From positions 42,152 to 106,151 of the forward strand of contig NZ_CALXKQ010000006.1 of assembly GCF_944388875.1 (NCBI RefSeq): a stretch of DNA of 64,000 nt, given 5' to 3'. Numbering within the stretch: the first letter of the stretch is position 1; the number at the start of each line of letters is the position of its first letter. This DNA comes from an uncultured Brachyspira sp. (lineage in GTDB: Bacteria > Spirochaetota > Brachyspiria > Brachyspirales > Brachyspiraceae). The notes beneath the pieces are model-generated. The model searched no databases and was not told the origin of the DNA. It worked only from the letters and a program-made list of their open reading frames with translations. The position numbers and the translations under genes were made by a program. Shown in pieces: positions 45,950 through 55,122 of the stretch.

Positions 45950-46168
45950 AGACTAGCTTAAAAACTAAATTTGTTAATATCTATAGTTTTTTAATTTAAT
46001 ATTTTTTAATTATAGTTGAAGCACACTTATTGCAGGTGTTGGCAGGCGAGAAGCATATGAAGTACGACCGCATATTTATATATTAAAACTATAATTATAC
46101 AATATATAAAACATAGTATTTGTAAGTATAAAATTATTAATATTGTCAAGTAGTTTTGAAACAAGTCT
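45950..46168 (+). repeat. MITE-like repeat element, copy B
   Basis: This 219-bp element has right terminus TGAAACAAGTCT identical to copy A and a decayed left terminus (AGACTAGCTTAAAAACTAAA). Its core contains GTTGAAGCACAC and GAAGTACGACCGCAT, shared with the complement of copy C. It lies just upstream of the second repeat leader and is in the opposite orientation to copy C. Confidence 0.65.
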
Positions 46169-46197
46169 AATATATGAATTAATTAGCAGTATATAGC

Positions 46198-46225
46198 TTG
46201 TATTAATTCACATATATGTTATAAT
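46198..46225 (+). promoter_or_regulatory. Promoter of the repeat-containing leader (copy 2)
   Basis: TTGTAT and TATAAT are 16 bases apart; spacing and surroundings match copy 1 at 25550-25577. Confidence 0.7.
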
Positions 46226-46240
46226 AAATATATATTAATT

Positions 46241-46381
46241 ATGGATAATAAAATGTTAACAAGACAAGACAAGACAAGACAAGACAAGACAAGACAAGAC
46301 ACTTATCTAATATATAAATTAATAATACATCATATATTAAAAATTACAACCAATGTTTCATTTAGAATGAATCTAAATTGA
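46241..46381 (+). CDS. Leader ORF containing the pentanucleotide tract (copy 2)
   Basis: This frame of 46 codons starts from the same ATGGATAATAAAATG block as copy 1, with 46253 as the alternative start. It reads T-R-Q-D-K repeats, then continues open through the left arm and loop of the terminator and stops at TGA 46379-46381, just before the right arm. The other two frames stop at 46308-46310 and 46315-46317. A ribosome in the present frame would melt the hairpin, which predicts expression of the downstream gene. Confidence 0.5.
   Translation: MDNKMLTRQDKTRQDKTRQDTYLIYKLIIHHILKITTNVSFRMNLN
46259..46300 (+). repeat. (ACAAG)8 tandem pentanucleotide repeat
   Basis: Eight perfect ACAAG units plus AC. 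Same unit and position as the 14-unit tract at 25611-25682. Confidence 0.98.
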
Positions 46382-46397
46382 GGCATTGGTTTTTTTG
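46348..46397 (+). terminator. Leader intrinsic terminator (attenuator, copy 2)
   Basis: AACCAATGTTTCA pairs with TGAGGCATTGGTT over 13 bp including two U-G pairs, followed by a run of T. It lies 28 bases before the structural ATG, and the upstream gene is on the opposite strand. Confidence 0.8.
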
Positions 46398-46424
46398 TGT
46401 TTTAAATAACTTTGGGGGATATAT

Positions 46425-48812
46425 ATGAAGAATAATAGTGTTGATATAGTATATAAAAAAGAATGTACAGGATGCTCTGTTTGTTATCACGCATGCCCGC
46501 ATAATGCTATAGAAATGATTGAAACTAAGGAAGGTTTTCATTATCCTGTTGTTTTAGAAGAAAAATGTACTGACTGTGGATTATGTGTAAAAAAATGCCA
46601 TGCTCTTAATGATAATTTCAAAACTGATTTCAAACAGCAAATATATGATGTTAGAGCAAATGATGAAATAAGAATGAAAAGTTCTTCAGGAGGAATGTTT
46701 ACTCTTTTAGCTGATTATGTATTTGAAAATAACGGATATGTATGCGGAGCAAGTTTTACTGATGATTGGCTTGGTGTTGAACATATAATTATTAATGATA
46801 AAAAAGATTTATATAAATTAAGAGGCTCTAAATATATAGAAAGTAATTTGGGTAATACTTTTATAGAAATAAAAAAATTATTGAATGAAAAAAAACAAGT
46901 TTTATTTACAGGCTGTCCTTGTCAAGTGTCAGCTTTATATTCATATTTAGGTAAAGATTATGATAATTTACTTACAGTTGATTTACTTTGTAACAGCATA
47001 GTGCCTCAAAAAGTATGGGTAAAATACTTAAAAGAACTTTTTACTGACGAAAAAATAAAAGAGATAGAATATATAAGTTTCAGAAATAAAGAAAAATTCG
47101 GCTGGAATTCAGACCATAAAATATATATCAAATTTAAATATGGGGAGTATTTAGTAAAAGGATTTGATAGTATATATATAAAATCATTTCTTACTCATGT
47201 ATCTGTAAAAGAAGAATGTTTGCATTGTAAATATAGAAAATATGAAAGAGCAGGAGATATTAGTATTGGGGATTATTGGGGAGTAAAAGATAATGATAAC
47301 AAAGGTGTATCTTTAGTATTAATAAATACAGATAAAGGTAATAATGCTTTTAATAAAATAAAAAAATATTGTAAACATAAAGATGTTACAAAACTTAAAC
47401 CTTCAAATGGAGGAATAAATGGTAAAACAATAATATTTGGTAGTAGAAAGTACTTTTTTCATAATTTTGATAAAGAAAGTTTTAATGAATTAGTTATAAA
47501 TTCTAATAAAATAGATATATGTTTAATAGGTTTTTGGTTTGCTAATAATTATGGTGCTATATTAACTTATTATGCCTTATATAAATTATTGGAAAATCTT
47601 GGATTTTCAATATCAGTATTAGATTCTTTAGATAAAGATTCTAGTTATTATGATTATCATAGTAAAGGAATTGCTAGAGAATTTGCTGAAAAATATTACT
47701 TTAGTATATTTAATAATATAAATAAAGAAGATTTATATGAGTTAAATAATAAATGCAATATGTTTATAACAGCTTCTGATCAATTATGGAATAATGAAAT
47801 AAAGACATCTTATCACACTAAATATATATATTTTTTGGATTTTATAGATAATAAAAAGAAAAAAATAGCAATTTCCACATCTTTTGGAGATAACATTACT
47901 AATTTAGCTGATGATATTAATTCAAAAAGTAGAATTTTTGTTAATCATTATCTTGATCAATTTGATCATATCTCATTAAGAGAAAGCAGTGCTGTAGATT
48001 TTTTTAAAAAGGAATTAAATTTAGATGCTGATTTTATTTTAGATCCTGTATTTTTAGCGGATATGGAAGAATATTATAATTTAATTAATACTGTTAAGGA
48101 AGAGTGTACAGAAGAGAATTATATATTTGCTTATCTTTACGGCTTAAATTCTCATATAGAAGAAATCAAAAATATTGCAAATAAAATGAATAAAAAATTA
48201 ATATGCTCTAATTTTAAAGAAACTCCAGAACAATGGCTTCTCTTTATAAAAAATGCTTCTTTTGTTATTACAGATGGTTTTCATGGCAGCTGTTTTTCAA
48301 TTATTTTTAATAAACCATTTGTATGCGTTAGAAGTGATTATTATTCAAATAATTTATTTAGAATAATGGATTTATTAAGTTTATTAAATTTAAAAGAAAG
48401 AGTAATTCCTAATTTGAGTATACTAGAAAATAATTTAGAAAAATATTTAAAAATTGATTATGATGAAATCAATAAAAAAATAAATATAGAAAAAAATAGA
48501 TCTTTGGAGTGGATAAAAAATGCTATTTTCTCACCTAAAGTTATAAAAAATGATATTCATAAAGAAAATTTATTGAATTTATTAATATCAAAAAATATAG
48601 AATTAGATAATGAAAATAAACGATTAAACAATGAAATAAAAGAAAATAAAAATTGGATAAGATTCTTTGGAATATATAATAACAAAAATTATATATATAT
48701 TTACATATTTGGTATTAAATGCGTAATTAAAGCTACTGAAAAAAATATTAATAGGATAGCTTGGTGGATACCTGTGAGAAAGTGGCGTGAAGCTTTTAGA
48801 GATAAATTCTAA
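46425..48812 (+). CDS. Fusion: F420-hydrogenase-beta-like iron-sulfur protein + polysaccharide pyruvyl transferase
   Basis: This is a 795-residue protein. The N-terminus has two 4Fe-4S motifs (CTGCSVCYHACPHNAI and CTDCGLCVKKC), then FrhB N- and C-terminal-like domains to about residue 345 (FTGCPCQVSALYSYL, CLHCKYRKYERAGDISIGDYWG). From about 363 a pyruvyl transferase domain begins LIGFWFANNYGAILTYYAL and continues to TDGFHGSCFSIIFNKPFVCV. A coiled coil (720-745) and a tail WWIPVRKWREAFRDKF end it. The two halves are usually separate neighbouring genes. It probably decorates a surface polysaccharide with pyruvate. The gene follows the copy 2 leader; GGGGGA is the ribosome site. Confidence 0.85.
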   Translation: MKNNSVDIVYKKECTGCSVCYHACPHNAIEMIETKEGFHYPVVLEEKCTDCGLCVKKCHALNDNFKTDFKQQIYDVRANDEIRMKSSSGGMFTLLADYVFENNGYVCGASFTDDWLGVEHIIINDKKDLYKLRGSKYIESNLGNTFIEIKKLLNEKKQVLFTGCPCQVSALYSYLGKDYDNLLTVDLLCNSIVPQKVWVKYLKELFTDEKIKEIEYISFRNKEKFGWNSDHKIYIKFKYGEYLVKGFDSIYIKSFLTHVSVKEECLHCKYRKYERAGDISIGDYWGVKDNDNKGVSLVLINTDKGNNAFNKIKKYCKHKDVTKLKPSNGGINGKTIIFGSRKYFFHNFDKESFNELVINSNKIDICLIGFWFANNYGAILTYYALYKLLENLGFSISVLDSLDKDSSYYDYHSKGIAREFAEKYYFSIFNNINKEDLYELNNKCNMFITASDQLWNNEIKTSYHTKYIYFLDFIDNKKKKIAISTSFGDNITNLADDINSKSRIFVNHYLDQFDHISLRESSAVDFFKKELNLDADFILDPVFLADMEEYYNLINTVKEECTEENYIFAYLYGLNSHIEEIKNIANKMNKKLICSNFKETPEQWLLFIKNASFVITDGFHGSCFSIIFNKPFVCVRSDYYSNNLFRIMDLLSLLNLKERVIPNLSILENNLEKYLKIDYDEINKKINIEKNRSLEWIKNAIFSPKVIKNDIHKENLLNLLISKNIELDNENKRLNNEIKENKNWIRFFGIYNNKNYIYIYIFGIKCVIKATEKNINRIAWWIPVRKWREAFRDKF

Positions 48813-48993
48813 AAATTATATTAATAGTTATGAATTCCTATAAAATCACTATTAATAAAATTTAGTATTTTGGTACTACATTTTTAAAATTGAAATATAA
48901 CATAGACTTATTTATATCATATAATGAAATTTTTACTTAAAAAGTATAAAAGTATATAGTTATATATTTAGTAAAGTTTCTACAGAAAATAAT

Positions 48994-49247
48994 GTACTTG
49001 TTTCAAAAGTACTTGACAATATTAACTGTAAAATTTTTATAATTTAAAATTATAAAATACAATATTTTATATGTTGTATAATTTATTATTTTAGTATATA
49101 AACATGCATTCCTTCGACGCCGTCGTACTTCTGACAACATCCGCCGTAGGCACGTTTAGAGAGGATACTTCTTCGGCACGCGAATGTGTGCTTCAACTAT
49201 AATTAAAAATTTATAAATATTAATAAATTTAGTTTTGAAACAAGTCT
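48994..49247 (-). repeat. MITE-like repeat element, copy C
   Basis: This 254-bp element is inverted relative to copy B. Its left end ACTTGTTTCAAAAGTACTTG is the complement of the right end of copy B, and its right end is TTTTGAAACAAGTCT. The core is G+C-rich (CCGCCGTAGGCACG, CTTCGGCACGCG). It occupies most of the 498-base spacer after the pyruvyl transferase fusion; the remainder holds only the terminator at 49255. Confidence 0.65.
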
Positions 49248-49254
49248 AATAATA

Positions 49255-49291
49255 AAAAATAGCCCCTATATGTATAATATAGGAGCTATTT
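49255..49291 (-). terminator. Intrinsic terminator of the YfhO gene
   Basis: On the minus strand AATAGCTCCTATAT pairs with ATATAGGGGCTATT (one G-U), followed by TTTTATT. Confidence 0.88.
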
Positions 49292-49310
49292 ATATATTAT
49301 TTTTTAATGT

Positions 49311-51872
49311 TTAAATATTTCTTTTTATATAAATTATTGAACTGACAGCCGATACTATTATAAATATAAACCAGCATATAATAGTGCTGTATAAATATTT
49401 TCTATTAGGCGTGAACTCAAATACAACATTGTTATCCCCAGCATCTACATATACTCCCCTAAATAGAAGATTAGCATTTAAAAGCTCTCTTTTTTCTCCA
49501 TTAACAGTTACAGACCAGTCTTTATTATATCGCTCTTTTGATACAAGAACTCCTGAATCTGGTGTTTTTACATTAAATACTATTTTATCATTGCTCTCTT
49601 CAATAAGCTCCACACTATGTATCGAATCTGGATTATTTAAAGTTATATTATTATTAGAATTATTAAGTAAAACAACCTCATTAGCTAAATTAAAATTAGG
49701 CATTGTAAGTCTTCCTAGTCCGTCATTAAAATCTCTAGCATTGTATGCATTATTAACGAATTCATATTTATTTCTATATCCTTTAAGCTCATATAAAACA
49801 GCAGCAGAAAATTGGTCCTGATATTCTGTAACTTTTGAAACATCATTAGAAATCACAGACTGATCCAAATATGTAGGACTTAATATATATCTTACTCCAA
49901 GCAAATCCATAAGTCTAGGCTGATAACCTACATAATCATTTATTCTAAAAGCTCCAAAAGTATCTGTTATATCTTTTGATAATCTGCTTGCTGCAGGAGG
50001 CTCTGTTAATGGTATATTATAATATGGCATTGTATGAGTTGTATATCTGTATAAATAAGGAATCAATATAGGCATTGTTGTTTCATTCCCACCCTCTTTT
50101 AATATATGATCAACTATAGGAGTAGAATTATACATTTGATTATAATTAGATTTTACTATAAACATATTTCCGCTTTGAGTTAAATCTAAAAATAACACCG
50201 CCATAAACATATAAGGCAGATATTTATAAAATAGATTTTCTCTATTTGCAATTATAATATAGAGAAATGCAGCTATACATCCAATTATAAGAAATCCTAT
50301 ATCTCCTGAATCATATACGGAAAATAATATGAAACCTATAAATGGAACTATAACAGCAAACTTATCCTTTATAGTTATCTCCTTTAAAGAAATTGCATTA
50401 GTCATCAAAAGTAAAGTAGTTGCAGACATAAGCATCAATCTTATAAATGACATCGATATATTTTTTGCTATTAAAGAAGCATTTTGCTCTTTCCAATCTG
50501 CAACAAAACTGCTGTATATAACACCATTTGCAAATATTGTTATCAATGCAAATACAACTGATAGAATAGCTATTATATACATTATCTTTTGAGCAATGGA
50601 TATATATTTATAATCATCTTTTAAGTATTCTATTAATTTATCATTATCTTTTGCTTCTATTGCTTTGAAAATATAATCAGCAGCAAATGAAGATATTATT
50701 GCAAAAGGAATAGGTATAATTTCTATAAATTTATTAGGGTTTCTGGCATCTCTGAATATAGGTATTTGAAATAAGGCTCCGTATATTAAAGGGAAATATC
50801 TTCCAAAACTTGCTGTCAAAAAGAATAAAGCCGTACCAATCCAAAAATATTTTTCACTGTATTTTTTTCTGCTTATAAATACTGCGAATATTATAAAAAT
50901 AAATGTTATATAACCTATATTAGCAGATGTAAGAGAAAAATTTGATGTTTTAGGTTCTCCTTCCATATTTGCTATTCTTCCCCAATAAGGATGAGTTTCG
51001 CTTCCAGAATAGTAACCAAAAAAACCTGGTATAAAAAATCCTAATATTTCTTCAGGAGGATATGACCATCTTGTAGCCCATTGCCATAACTGATTCTTAT
51101 TTTCAACTCCTGCAGCCCCCATATCCTGAGTATTTCTTGTAATCATTATTATCTGTATAGACATCAAAAATGAAAATACTGCAACTAATACAAATTTTGC
51201 ACATAAAAGAATTATTCTTTTTAAATCCATTTTAATAAAATCTATTAATTTTTTATCATTTTTTTTAGAGTATAGTAAATATAAGAAGTAGCATGCTAAA
51301 AATAAAGAAAAATACATAGCAACATCTAAAGCACCGCCTAAAAATGCAATACCTAAAAATGCCCCAGTAAAAAAGAAATCAATACATTTTTCAGTATTCA
51401 TAGCTTTAGAGAGAAAGTATAATACAAATGGAAAATAACAATAGGTTTCAAATTTTCCTAAATGTCCAGGAAGTATAAGGGTTATGATAGCATTGGAAAA
51501 CATTAAGGCAATAGCCCCAAACATAGATGCTTTTATTGATAATCTCTTCTCTCTTAAAAATAAAAAAAGTCCGTATCCCATAACAGCTATATGAAAAATT
51601 ATACTAACTTGAGGATATATATCATTAGGAAGTAGTGCTATAAGTAAAGATTTGGGATGAATTGGAACTGCTGCCGATGTTGCTATTGTAAAATAGGCAT
51701 TATTCCAAAAATATAAGTTTCCGCTGAATATAGCATCTTTAATATTCTTTATATCCCAAAGAATAACATCTCCCATTTGAAGATATGAAAATGTTAAATT
51801 ACTGTAGAAAAATAGTATAGAAAGCAATATAAATACAATAGGATACATAATTTCTTTTTTTAATGATTTCAT
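49311..51872 (-). CDS. YfhO-family integral membrane protein
   Basis: This is a protein of about 853 residues with a GT-C-like fold: roughly a dozen transmembrane helices (residues 1-560), then a soluble domain and a last helix. Family hallmarks include MGDVILWDIKNIKDAIFSG with the exposed aspartate after TM1, LPGHLGKFETYCYFPF, RDARNPNKFIEIIPIP, DLLGVRYILSP and the C-terminal YNKDWSVTVNGEK and FEFTPNRKYL. YfhO-type proteins help glycosylate cell-wall polymers or lipids. The ATG at 51872 has AGGAA upstream; an ATG 14 codons earlier is possible. Own terminator. Confidence 0.85.
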   Translation of the reverse strand: MKSLKKEIMYPIVFILLSILFFYSNLTFSYLQMGDVILWDIKNIKDAIFSGNLYFWNNAYFTIATSAAVPIHPKSLLIALLPNDIYPQVSIIFHIAVMGYGLFLFLREKRLSIKASMFGAIALMFSNAIITLILPGHLGKFETYCYFPFVLYFLSKAMNTEKCIDFFFTGAFLGIAFLGGALDVAMYFSLFLACYFLYLLYSKKNDKKLIDFIKMDLKRIILLCAKFVLVAVFSFLMSIQIIMITRNTQDMGAAGVENKNQLWQWATRWSYPPEEILGFFIPGFFGYYSGSETHPYWGRIANMEGEPKTSNFSLTSANIGYITFIFIIFAVFISRKKYSEKYFWIGTALFFLTASFGRYFPLIYGALFQIPIFRDARNPNKFIEIIPIPFAIISSFAADYIFKAIEAKDNDKLIEYLKDDYKYISIAQKIMYIIAILSVVFALITIFANGVIYSSFVADWKEQNASLIAKNISMSFIRLMLMSATTLLLMTNAISLKEITIKDKFAVIVPFIGFILFSVYDSGDIGFLIIGCIAAFLYIIIANRENLFYKYLPYMFMAVLFLDLTQSGNMFIVKSNYNQMYNSTPIVDHILKEGGNETTMPILIPYLYRYTTHTMPYYNIPLTEPPAASRLSKDITDTFGAFRINDYVGYQPRLMDLLGVRYILSPTYLDQSVISNDVSKVTEYQDQFSAAVLYELKGYRNKYEFVNNAYNARDFNDGLGRLTMPNFNLANEVVLLNNSNNNITLNNPDSIHSVELIEESNDKIVFNVKTPDSGVLVSKERYNKDWSVTVNGEKRELLNANLLFRGVYVDAGDNNVVFEFTPNRKYLYSTIICWFIFIIVSAVSSIIYIKRNI

Positions 51873-51995
51873 TATTTTATAATTCCTTTGATTAATATGA
51901 GATTTTGTTATCATAACTTTTTCAGATAATAAATAATATACAAAAGATTGTCTATTGTCAAGGAGTTTTTTATAAAAATATTACTTAATACAGTA

Positions 51996-52024
51996 TTGTA
52001 AAAAACGTATAAATATAATATAAT
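51996..52024 (+). promoter_or_regulatory. Promoter of the class V aminotransferase gene
   Basis: TTGTAA and TATAAT with a 17-base spacer end 48 bases before the ATG at 52073. Confidence 0.55.
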
Positions 52025-52072
52025 AATACATACCCTATGCTGTATTTAAAATATTTTAAGGAGAATTTAATA

Positions 52073-53218
52073 ATGAAAGATAAAACATTTTTGATGATAC
52101 CCGGTCCTACACCTGTACCTGAATCAGCATTAATAGAAATGGCTAAACATCCTATGGCTCATAGAAGCAAAGAATTTTCAAATATATTGAAAGAAGTTTA
52201 TGAAGATTTAAAATACGTTTTTCAAACTAAGAATGATGTATTTTTATTTACAGCAAGCGGAACTGGTGCCATGTGTGCTGCTTTAGAAAATCTTATCAAT
52301 GAAGGCGATAAAGTATTATGTTTATCTATTGGTAATTTTGGAAGCAGATGGGCAAAAATTGCGGCAAGCAGAGGAGCTGTTGTAACAAAAATAGAAGCTG
52401 AAGCTGGAGAAGTAATAAAACCAGAAATGCTGGAAGATGCTTTAAGTAAAGATAAAGAAATAAAAATTGTAACTCTCACACATAGTGAAACTTCAACAGG
52501 TGCTGCTAATGATATAAAAACATTATGTTCTATTATCAAAAAACATGGAGCATTATCTGTAGTAGATGGAATAACAAGCTTATGTGCTATGGAGTTTAAA
52601 ACTGATGAATGGAATATTGATGTTGCAGTATCAGGTTCTCAAAAAGGATTTATGATTGCCCCAGGACTTTCTTTTTTAACTGCAAGCGAAGAAGCTTTTA
52701 AAATGCATGAGAAATGCAAGTATCCTAGCTTTTATTTTAATTGGACAGAGCATAAAAAATCTTTATCTAAGGACACTACTCCATTTACTCCAGCTGTTAA
52801 TCTAATAACTTCTCTTCACACTTCCTTAAAAATGATAAGAGAAGAAGGAATTGAAAATGTTAATAAAAGGCACAAAAAACTTAGCATGGCATTAAGAAAT
52901 TCTATAAGAAGCATTGGATTAAAATTATTTGTAGAAGCTGATAATAATGCTAGTCATGCTATAACCTCAATACTTCCTCCAGATGGTATAAGTGTTCCTG
53001 ATATAAGAAAAACATTAAAAGATGATTATGATATAATTGTTGCAAATGGTCAGGGTGCTTTGGAAAATAAAATATTTAGAATTGGAACTTTAGGATTTGT
53101 ATGCGAACGAGATTTAATAATGGCAGTTGGTTCCTTAGAGGCTAGTTTAATTAAACTTGGATATAAGTTTGAATTAGGAAGCGGAGTTAAAAAATTAATA
53201 GAGGAATTAAATAAATAA
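52073..53218 (+). CDS. Class V aminotransferase (alanine-glyoxylate/phosphoserine type)
   Basis: This 381-residue PLP enzyme reads FLMIPGPTPVPESAL, HRSKEFSNIL, FLFTASGTGAMCAAL, HSETSTGAAND, and the Schiff-base lysine in VSGSQKGFMIAPG. By sequence it is nearest to the serine-pyruvate/alanine-glyoxylate group, not classic SerC. Because serA and serB follow, it probably transaminates 3-phosphohydroxypyruvate in serine synthesis. AAGGAG before 52073 sets the start; an earlier ATG 12 codons upstream has none. A 288-base repeat-filled spacer separates it from serA. Confidence 0.85.
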   Translation: MKDKTFLMIPGPTPVPESALIEMAKHPMAHRSKEFSNILKEVYEDLKYVFQTKNDVFLFTASGTGAMCAALENLINEGDKVLCLSIGNFGSRWAKIAASRGAVVTKIEAEAGEVIKPEMLEDALSKDKEIKIVTLTHSETSTGAANDIKTLCSIIKKHGALSVVDGITSLCAMEFKTDEWNIDVAVSGSQKGFMIAPGLSFLTASEEAFKMHEKCKYPSFYFNWTEHKKSLSKDTTPFTPAVNLITSLHTSLKMIREEGIENVNKRHKKLSMALRNSIRSIGLKLFVEADNNASHAITSILPPDGISVPDIRKTLKDDYDIIVANGQGALENKIFRIGTLGFVCERDLIMAVGSLEASLIKLGYKFELGSGVKKLIEELNK

Positions 53219-53288
53219 TAAATAGTTTTGATTATTTTATATATTCTAATATAATATAAGTTTATAATATTATATTAGAATATTTTAT

Positions 53289-53495
53289 TTTTTAATAATA
53301 ATTTATTATTGATGAGCTTATAGGCTTTTTTGAGCATAACAATAATGAAGTGAGCTGAAGCTATCTGACAAACTTATTTGGCAGATAATTATAGGACCTT
53401 ATAGGTGGGCGAACATAACAATAATAAAGTGAGCCGAAGCCATCTGACAAACTTGTTTGGCAGATAATTATAGGCGTAGGTGAACATAACAATAA
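53289..53495 (+). repeat. Tandem hairpin repeats upstream of serA
   Basis: Two and a half units of about 75 bases. Each contains GAGC/GAAC-ATAACAATAA, then AAGTGAGC-GAAGC, then the hairpin ATCTGACAAA with TTTGGCAGAT and ATTATAGG. The first unit starts with the GCTTATAGGCTTTTTT word seen at 40113-40187. The last partial unit runs into the serA ribosome site. Confidence 0.75.
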
Positions 53496-53506
53496 AGGAG
53501 ATAAAA

Positions 53507-55111
53507 ATGAAGGTTTTAATAACTGATAATATAAATGAATGCGTTAAAGATATAATAACATCTGTTGCCGAAGCTGTATTCCTTCCTACAATGAGCGAAG
53601 ATGAGATTGTAAAAGTTATAGGAGAGTACGATGCCTTAATGGTAAGAAGTCAAACTAAAGTAACAAAAAATATTATAGAAGCTGGAAAGAATTTGAAAAT
53701 TATAGGACGTGCTGGTGTTGGAGTTGATAACATAGATGTAGAAGCTGCTACCGAGAAAGGAATAATAGTTGTTAATTCTCCAGATGGGAATACTATAGCA
53801 GCATCAGAGCATACTATAGCATTGATGCTTGCCGTATCAAGAAATATAGTTCCTGCTGTGGTTTCTACTAAAGAAGCCAAATGGAATAGAGATAAATTTA
53901 CTGGAAATGAGCTTTTTGGTAAAACGTTAGGCGTTATGGGATTGGGAAGAATAGGAAGAAAGGTTGTGCATATTGCTTTAGCTATAGGAATGAAGGTATT
54001 AGTTTATGATCCTTTTGCTACAGAAGATATAGTACAAAAAAGCGGAGCAGTTTATGAAACTTCTTTAGATGATTTTTTACCTAAACTTGATTATCTATCA
54101 CTTCATATACCCAAAACACCAGAAACTAATAATATAATAAATAAAGATAATTTATCTAAAATGAAAAATAGTGCTATAATTATAAATTGTTCAAGGGGCG
54201 GACTTGTTAATGAAGAGGATTTAAAAAATGCTTTGGAAAATGGGATTATAGCAGCAGCTGCAATAGATGTATTTGTAAATGAGCCAAAAATAGAAACATG
54301 TCCATTAGTAGAATACAAAAAAGATAATTTGATACTTACTCCTCATCTTGGAGCAAGTACAAAAGAGGCACAAATAAATGTTGCAATAGATGTAGCTAAA
54401 CAAATAAAACAGGTGCTATCTGGAGGCTATACAGAATCAGCAGTAAATATACCTTCTCTTAATCCAGAGAAGTTGGAGCCTGTTAAAGACTATATGAAGA
54501 TAGCTGAAAATGCAGGCGAGATGATAATGCAGCTTGCTAATGGAAAAATAAAATCACTTGAAATAACTGCTCAGGGAGATTTAATTAATTTAGATATTCA
54601 GCCTCTTGAGGTAGCAATATTAAAGGGGGCATTATCATATATGTTTCAGGATGTTAATTATGTAAATGCTCCTTACCTAGCCAAGCAAAGAGGAATAGAA
54701 GTAAAAACAATAAAATCAGAAGCTCCTTCTACTTTCACAGGCATATTAAAAGTAAAATTAATAACTGATAAAGATACAACAAGCGTATCAGTTTCATTAA
54801 TAGCAAAAAATATTGCCAGAATAGTTAAGCTCAATGATTATGATGTTATAATAAAGCCTCAGCCTCATATATTGGTAGTGCCTCATATAAACCAGCCTGC
54901 TATGGTTGCAAAAGTGGCCACAGTTCTTTCAACTGAAGGTATAAATATAGCTTCAATGAGTGTATCAGAAAATATAAAAGGAAGCAATATGTCTATAATG
55001 GCTATAAATGTTGATAGAGTTATAGGAAATGATGTTATAACAAAAATTTCAAATATAGACGGAGTACATGAACCTAAATATGTAAGACTCACGGCAGAAT
55101 ACACTTTATAA
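53507..55111 (+). CDS. serA: D-3-phosphoglycerate dehydrogenase
   Basis: This 534-residue protein is the long SerA type. The catalytic domain (1-100 and 290-320) flanks an NAD-binding domain with GVMGLGRIGRKV, the catalytic Arg in NCSRGGLVNEEDL, Glu in DVFVNEP and His in LTPHLGAST. An intervening ASB-type domain (about 320-455) and a C-terminal ACT domain (HINQPAMVAKVATVLSTEG) follow, which usually give serine feedback control. AAGGAG lies six bases before the ATG at 53507; an ATG nine codons upstream sits in repeat sequence. serB follows after 11 bases. Confidence 0.94.
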   Translation: MKVLITDNINECVKDIITSVAEAVFLPTMSEDEIVKVIGEYDALMVRSQTKVTKNIIEAGKNLKIIGRAGVGVDNIDVEAATEKGIIVVNSPDGNTIAASEHTIALMLAVSRNIVPAVVSTKEAKWNRDKFTGNELFGKTLGVMGLGRIGRKVVHIALAIGMKVLVYDPFATEDIVQKSGAVYETSLDDFLPKLDYLSLHIPKTPETNNIINKDNLSKMKNSAIIINCSRGGLVNEEDLKNALENGIIAAAAIDVFVNEPKIETCPLVEYKKDNLILTPHLGASTKEAQINVAIDVAKQIKQVLSGGYTESAVNIPSLNPEKLEPVKDYMKIAENAGEMIMQLANGKIKSLEITAQGDLINLDIQPLEVAILKGALSYMFQDVNYVNAPYLAKQRGIEVKTIKSEAPSTFTGILKVKLITDKDTTSVSVSLIAKNIARIVKLNDYDVIIKPQPHILVVPHINQPAMVAKVATVLSTEGINIASMSVSENIKGSNMSIMAINVDRVIGNDVITKISNIDGVHEPKYVRLTAEYTL

Positions 55112-55122
55112 GGAAAAATAAA

